Shown here in pieces: positions 58,792 to 64,000 of a stretch of DNA of 64,000 nucleotides. The notes beneath the pieces were generated by a model, which was not told where the DNA came from, searched no databases, and worked only from the letters and a program-made list of their open reading frames with translations. Position 1 is the first letter of the stretch. Every line of letters begins with the position of its first letter. Source of the DNA: Carex sylvatica (taxonomy: Eukaryota; Streptophyta; Magnoliopsida; Poales; Cyperaceae); contig CAXKVR010000209.1 in assembly GCA_964058845.1 (NCBI GenBank), forward strand, positions 1 to 64,000, written 5' to 3'. The position numbers and the translations under genes are program-made.

Positions 58792-60794
58792 TGATGCGCG
58801 TAAAGTGTACGCTAAGAAGTTTCAGTACAATAAGATGTACCTTTTAAACCTTAAACGCTTTTGAGTCAAATTGCAAGTGCACAATTATATCAAAGTAGTA
58901 TTTTAGGTATCGATCCACAGAGAGTATGGAAAATACTTAGTTTTAAACCCTAAATAATTAATTTCAGTAAATAAAAGTAAAGTGCAATAAAGTAAAGTAA
59001 AGGGGGAATTTGTTTAAGTAATCCTAAAGGTTGGGTTCAATACCCGAGAATAAGGAATAGTAAACAATAGATGTAAATGAAATGAAAGAAAGAAATATTG
59101 GTTTGCTTTTCAAGTTGAGAAGATCTAGGGGTCTTTGGTCCACAATCCCTTGCTAATTCTATCTATTCGGTTTGTTTATATTCATGTTTGATTTAAATGA
59201 GGTTTCTAACCTAATATGTTAGCCTATTTCAATTAATTATTGATATAAGTATTTTGGTGGGTTGGGTTAATTTTCCTCGAATTTTAGGGCTGTCACCATC
59301 CTAAAGGGATATTTAACAATCACGTTCACACAAAATACATATCAATACTTAATCAATCTAGGTGTCCAAATTAGGAGTTTGACTTCAGAAATACCTACCT
59401 CGCCAAAACCCTAACTCTAATTTCTGGAGATCCGGTTTATATCCTAGTGTTAATAAGATATCCTATACCTTTATGATTTGATTGATACAGGGTGGATTAC
59501 TTGACCTATGCTGGAGTTTAATGATTAAAGCGGAAAAACAGGACATAGCACGATTTCTAGCTACTTTAATTCATTAAACCAACATGGTACTTGAATTTCA
59601 AGTATATGAAATCATAAAGAATAATTCACAGAAATTACCATTAAATCAAACAATCATAATAAAAACAGTATAACCGAATAAATATAATTAAACAAGTTCA
59701 TGCATGATGACCTAAACCCCTAGAGAGAGAACTACTCACTCTTGGAGAGGTCCATTACAAAAATTGGCAAAGTAAGAAGAAATCAAATGAAAGAAAATGA
59801 TTACACCCTTTGACAAATCAAAGCCCTCTATCTTGCCGAATCTTGCTCCGGAAATCCTTCTTCTCCTCGCTTGAAAGCTTTCCTTCCTCCAGAATTTATC
59901 GCTAAGTGTGTGTAAAGAGAGAATGATGGTGTGTTGGTTGATGTCAGATTGAATGATCCATGAATGGGAAAGGACTCTCCCTTTTATAGCCAAGGATTAT
60001 GCCCGATTTAGAGGCTAGAAGGTGGGGTTAGTGGGTGCTCTCTTTAGCATTACTTCCCTGGCAAGTAAGTGTATTTCTGGCAGTAAAAACGCGTCCATAA
60101 AGCGCCAAAAATAGAAAAACTGTCAAACCGGGCAGTTATTGGCTTTCTGCGGGTCCAGTGCGGATGGATGACCCGCACTGCGGGTGGCTTCACCCGCACT
60201 GGGACAAGTTTCCTTATTTAACTTCTGCAATTTTATATGAGTGCGGATGGCTCTGCGGATGGATGACCCGCACTGCGGGTGGAATCTGCTCTTCTGAAGT
60301 TGCCGAAAATTGGCCAAGTTCTGAATGCGGATGGGATCATCCGCACTGCGTGTGGTTCATCCGCACTGGGAAGCATTTTCATCATTTTTCATTTTTTTTA
60401 TTTTCTCAAGTTGTAGATCTTCTCGATGGCTTTCCGAAAAGTGGTCATATGTCCAAAACGGAGTTACGAGTCAAAAGTTGTGGCCGTTTTAAGTTCAGAC
60501 TCCATTTTTGCAGATCTGCTACAGTGCGTCCGCACCAGCTACAGTGCGTCCGCACTGGGCTCGGACTTTTCCTCTGCGCAGTGTGTGCGGCTGGGTTGAT
60601 CCGCAGTGCGGGTGGTTGATCCGCACTGGGGTGTATTTTTGCTATTTTGCATCATTTCCTGCATTGAAAAGCCAAATAACCGCAGTAACTTGATTCTAGG
60701 TGTATTATATTCTCTTTATATTCAAAATACAAGATATTTGGTGTTATTTCATGATGAAATCTAGATCAAATGTGTATATAATTTATGCTTATCA
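58792..60794 (-). repeat. 3' LTR of the Ty3/gypsy Gag-protease element (~2.0 kb)
   Basis: Plus-strand reading starts TGATGCGCGTAAAG and ends GCTTATCA, so the minus strand starts TGATAAGC directly after a polypurine tract (AAGCTTGGGGGATTTT). The outer end has TTGCAAGTGCAC and GGTATCGATCCACAGAG, common in plant gypsy LTRs. From 60118 to 60640, about eight copies of CCGCACTG(C)GGG words occur. The open frames here follow these repeats. The second LTR is beyond the window. Confidence 0.65.
60118..60640. repeat. Array of CCGCACTGCGGGTGG-type words in the LTR
   Basis: GATGACCCGCACTGCGGGTG occurs at about 60167 and 60263; variants ATCCGCACTGCGTGTGG (60336), ATCCGCACTGGG (60358), TGCGTCCGCACTGGGCTCGG (60546) and ATCCGCAGTGCGGGTGG (60598) follow. 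The words contain the imperfect palindrome CCGCA-C-TGCGG. This GC-rich block stands out sharply from the AT-rich surroundings. Confidence 0.9.
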
Positions 60795-62088
60795 AAATCC
60801 CCCAAGCTTGAACCTTGCTTGTCCTCAAGCAACATCTAAACTCGGACTACAATTCAATTCTTAATTTTAACCCCATATATCAAGTATACATTTCTTAATC
60901 GAAAAATTTGAATGATCTTGCCAAAAATTTAGAAACCTCAATGTAAATTTCTACAAATCTAAAGTTCAACCCTTGGTTAATCATGCTTCACACCACAATT
61001 CGATTACTCTAACTTTTATTTTCTTAAAGGTTTAGAATTTGTAAACTTTGGTTATCTAAATTTATTACAAAAAATACAATCTTATTTGTGGAAATTCTTT
61101 TAAAAATCCCCCAAGCTTGGGTCAAGCTTAGGTTAGAAAGTCGCGGACATCGTGTGTTGATATTTACAAAATTTAATTTTTCTTTTGTTGCTTTTATTTG
61201 ATGACACTATAAAGCTTTATCCTTAGGACAAAACCGGTTAGTTATAGGTAGCTAATCTATACCCAACCGTTTTAATTCAAAAGTGCATTTGCATACTCAT
61301 GGTTCAACCCTTCCATGACACGAACCCACATTTCTAGTGCGAACCCGGTCATTTTATCGGGCAAACTAGCGGAGCAAAGTGTCAATGATTCATTGCTATA
61401 AGTACGTCATATCGCCATAACATAAGCAAGCGGAATCTTATTTTCTTAAAAAATTTAATTTTGAACAATTTTCAATAATTTTTGCAAGATATCATGAATA
61501 CACACATCCTTAGGCATTAAATCATACCTATGGATATCCCGATCTTTCTAAATTTATTTTCTACATATAAGTTGCATTTTCAAAAAAATAAAATTTAAAT
61601 TCCTAATTTTCATTTTCGTAAACCTTTATTTCCACTAAGTTTTTCACCAATTTATGGGGTTATTTCTAATTATTCCAAGGGTAACCTAAAAACTCGTTAA
61701 AATTCTCATTAAAATCCTTAAAGTTTTGTCAATCACATAAATTTATCCTCAATTTTTTTCGTTCTTTGCCAATTGTTAACACAAAAATTAAACATGATTG
61801 AATACTTTATGCAAAATTAGACAATTAAGTCCAATCATGCAAGACTCTATTTTTCATAACCTTGTAAAACATCTTGACAAATTCATAATTTAAAGCAATT
61901 AAGTTTCAAATCACAAATCCTATTCATGGTCAAGTAAAAGTCAAGGTTATAAATCCTAAAATTTTAAAAAAAAATAAATCTAAAATTAATGCAATGCAAG
62001 ATACAATTTCTTCCTATCCCCCAAGCTTAAATCAAGCATTGTCCCCAATGCGTAAAAATAAACAAAAGTAAATAGGGAGAAACATGAA
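60795..62088 (-). other. Non-coding 3' internal region of the gypsy element with three PPT-like motifs
   Basis: Between the end of the Gag-protease frame and the LTR there is no open frame over 60 codons and no reverse transcriptase, RNase H or integrase motif in any frame. TCCCCCAAGCTT (polypurine on the minus strand) occurs at 60798, 61107 and 62017; only the first is LTR-adjacent. Confidence 0.75.
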
Positions 62089-62128
62089 CTACTCTATTGG
62101 CGAAAGGTGGTAGTGGTGCTGCGCGGTC

Positions 62129-64000
62129 TCAATGCTTGGATGGAGGATCGGGAGGGCGGCCTCCCCATTGCCCCATTTTGTGTTGATTTTCTCGAGGTTT
62201 GTCGGTTTCAGATGTTGCCACCGACTTCTCTCGCACATATTCTCTATTAACCGGATGTGTCTTATCTCCCCCCAAGTATTCATAGCGAAGGTCGGGTGAT
62301 AAAGGTTTGAGCTCGACCTTTGGTGCATTGGAATTTGATGAAACGGCGAAGATTTGCGCAGATTTTGGCGAGTGCGGGTGCTCCATCCGCACTGCGGGTG
62401 TGGTTGGGACGCACTGGGCTCGGACAATTGAGTCTGCTGCTTCAGGAGGCTCAGTGCGGCTGGGGTCATCCGCAGTGCGTGTGGTCCATCCGCACTGGGT
62501 GAAATTTTCGCCGATTTCTTCGTTTTCGGACCCGGTTTCATCTAGATCTGTGTTGAGTCGTTCATTCACCATTTCTTCCTCCTCATGAGTAGCTAAAATT
62601 GAATCTAAAACATCCAATCTACAAATAGAATCATTATCATTTGAGGGGTATTTGATGGCATTAAACATATGAAAATTTACCTTTTCACCTCCAATATCAA
62701 AGGATATTTTTCCTTCTTTGACATCAATGTTTGCTTTTGCAGTGGTGAGAAAATCACGCCCCAATAGGAGAGGGGTATGAGTATCCTCTTCCATCTCAAC
62801 AATTACAAAGTCTACCGGGACAAAGAATTTACCAATCATGACAATTATATCTTCCGCTATACCCTCGGGATACCGTACCGTCTTATCGGCTAATTGAAGT
62901 GACATTCTTGTGGGTTTCAAGTCACTAAGATTTAGCCTTTGATAGACGGATTTTGGCATAAGGCTCACACTTGCGCCTAAATCACATAGACACCTCTCAA
63001 ATTTGGTATCACCAATTACACAAGGGATTGCAAAGCTCCCCGGGTCCTTTAACTTCGGAGGTAGCTTGTTTAAGAAGAGAGCGCTACACTCCTCATTAAG
63101 GGATACCGTGCCAACTTTCTCAATTGATCTCTTGTTAGATAATATGTCTTTCAAAAATTTTGCATAAAAGGGCATTTGAGTAATTGCTTCGGTAAAAGGG
63201 ATGGTGATATTCAATTTCTTGAGGTGTTCCACAAATTTGGCATATTGTTGGTCAAGTTTGTGTTTTACCAACCTTTGAGGGTAGGGTATAAACCTATGTG
63301 GTATAACATACTTGGGTGTTTCAATTGGTTTTACCTTAGCCGGGATAGAATTACCCGGTTCTTGAGATTCTTTTGATGCCGGTGTATCAGCATTGAGAGG
63401 AGTTGGAGGTTGTTGTGCATCCTCAATGGTCGGCATATTGGGTCCTTCTATCAAAGTTATCGCCTTTGCTTGCTCCCTAGGGTTGATGTCCGGCTTGCCC
63501 GGTAGTGTGCCTTGTTGTCGAAAGGATAAAGACGCTTGTTGTGCAACTTGTGTTTCTAGCATTGAGGTCTTGGTGTCTAAGAACTCAAACTTCTTCTTCA
63601 AATCCCTCAAAGAATCCGAAACATCCGTGTTGGTGTTCCTTTGGTAGGTAATGAAGTCTTTTTGTTCGGTTCTCATCTCTTGCAACATCTTTTGTATATC
63701 ATTGATTGGAGAGGGATTTTGGTAGGAGTTTTGGTTTAACCGGTTTTGGTATTGGTTCGAATTACCTTGGTATTGGTTGGAGTTATCGTTTTCGGTCCGC
63801 CAATTGAAGTTCGGATGGTTCCACCTTGTGTTAGGGTTATAAGAATTTGAATTGAAATTATCATTTTGCCTAACCTTATTGTAGATCGGGTCATTCCTCG
63901 TATCGCCTTGATTGTAGAACATGGCGTTCGCTTGTTCTACCTTGTCGCCTTCAAGAAGGGTTGGGCAATCGGCGGTAAGATGAGTCGCCTCTCCACATAT
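62129..64000 (-). CDS. Ty3/gypsy (Athila/Tat-type) Gag-protease, 5' part outside window
   Basis: One open frame enters from the right edge and ends at 62129; about 623 codons are visible. At the edge is the Gag zinc knuckle CGEATHLTADCP (C-x4-H-x4-C; the first Cys pair is only partly visible). Then comes an N/Q-rich linker (NSNQYQNRLNQNSYQN) and a coiled-coil-like part (DVSDSLRDLKKKFEFLDTKT). The aspartic protease follows, with the catalytic CDLGASVSLMP at about 62970-62995, and the later TPLLLGRDFL and NIDVKEGKISF strands, a wording typical of the Athila/Tat lineage. The tail (62340-62510) encodes QCGWTTRTADDPSRT-like residues from the same repeat words found in the LTR. The frame stops before any reverse transcriptase. 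It is intact where visible, so the protein could be made. Mobility would need another element's polymerase and integrase. Confidence 0.88.
   Translation of the reverse strand: MCGEATHLTADCPTLLEGDKVEQANAMFYNQGDTRNDPIYNKVRQNDNFNSNSYNPNTRWNHPNFNWRTENDNSNQYQGNSNQYQNRLNQNSYQNPSPINDIQKMLQEMRTEQKDFITYQRNTNTDVSDSLRDLKKKFEFLDTKTSMLETQVAQQASLSFRQQGTLPGKPDINPREQAKAITLIEGPNMPTIEDAQQPPTPLNADTPASKESQEPGNSIPAKVKPIETPKYVIPHRFIPYPQRLVKHKLDQQYAKFVEHLKKLNITIPFTEAITQMPFYAKFLKDILSNKRSIEKVGTVSLNEECSALFLNKLPPKLKDPGSFAIPCVIGDTKFERCLCDLGASVSLMPKSVYQRLNLSDLKPTRMSLQLADKTVRYPEGIAEDIIVMIGKFFVPVDFVIVEMEEDTHTPLLLGRDFLTTAKANIDVKEGKISFDIGGEKVNFHMFNAIKYPSNDNDSICRLDVLDSILATHEEEEMVNERLNTDLDETGSENEEIGENFTQCGWTTRTADDPSRTEPPEAADSIVRAQCVPTTPAVRMEHPHSPKSAQIFAVSSNSNAPKVELKPLSPDLRYEYLGGDKTHPVNREYVREKSVATSETDKPRENQHKMGQWGGRPPDPPSKH

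Noticed and set aside
60158..60693. Cys/Trp/Gly-rich open frames with CGW-type repeats
   Set aside because: They look like a novel repeat protein but are the LTR word array read in frame, with no start context and several equivalent frames.

Overview
This is nuclear DNA of a flowering plant, most likely a eudicot. The evidence is AT-rich DNA, many short exons with GT..AG introns, plant gene families (alcohol-forming fatty acyl-CoA reductase, GDSL esterase of the At5g03610 type, URH1-type uridine nucleosidase), Ty1/copia and Ty3/gypsy retroelements and a dense load of small inverted-repeat elements. The species cannot be told from the sequence alone.

Layout. 1-1387: no gene recognised. 1388-6387 (+): fatty acyl-CoA reductase, exons 2 to last; the first exon with the cofactor-binding loop is not in the window. 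8160-8790: a roughly 220-250 bp unit repeated two and a half times directly upstream of 9011-16633 (+), a complete ten-exon HIRA histone chaperone gene. 17770-23428 (-): complete five-exon GDSL esterase/lipase. 23.7-25.3 kb: two hAT-like non-autonomous elements. 26083-28382 (-): four-exon ribosomal protein L6 gene whose reading frame holds a TAG at codon 25. 28.4-33.6 kb: nested inverted-repeat transposons, including a 958-bp nearly perfect foldback with a 9-bp target duplication. 34.4-35.6 kb: a promoter/first-exon-like piece and a decayed PPR gene end. 36.1-41.2 kb: tandem repeats. 42088-47893 (+): Ty1/copia element with both LTRs and target duplication, coding region decayed. 48199-52506 (-): complete nine-exon uridine nucleosidase. 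53-57 kb: MITEs and an hAT-like element. 57.3-64 kb: two Ty3/gypsy-type LTRs and, on the minus strand running off the right edge, a Gag-protease element that shows no reverse transcriptase or integrase before its polypurine tract.

The five host genes are unrelated housekeeping or metabolic genes (wax/fatty alcohol synthesis, chromatin assembly, ester hydrolysis, translation, nucleoside salvage); there is no operon-like logic. What ties the window together is the mobile DNA. One family of 350-430 bp foldback MITEs, with 9-bp target duplications typical of Mutator-like transposition, sits in introns of four of the five genes. In addition, three LTR-like regions each carry an array of a different CG-containing palindromic word.

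Most notable points: the L6 nonsense codon in an otherwise intact gene; the Gag-protease-only retroelement whose LTR word array is also present inside its own coding sequence; the foldback MITE family; the 958-bp hairpin; the HIRA upstream multiplication; and a partial duplication of a GDSL exon inside the adjacent intron.
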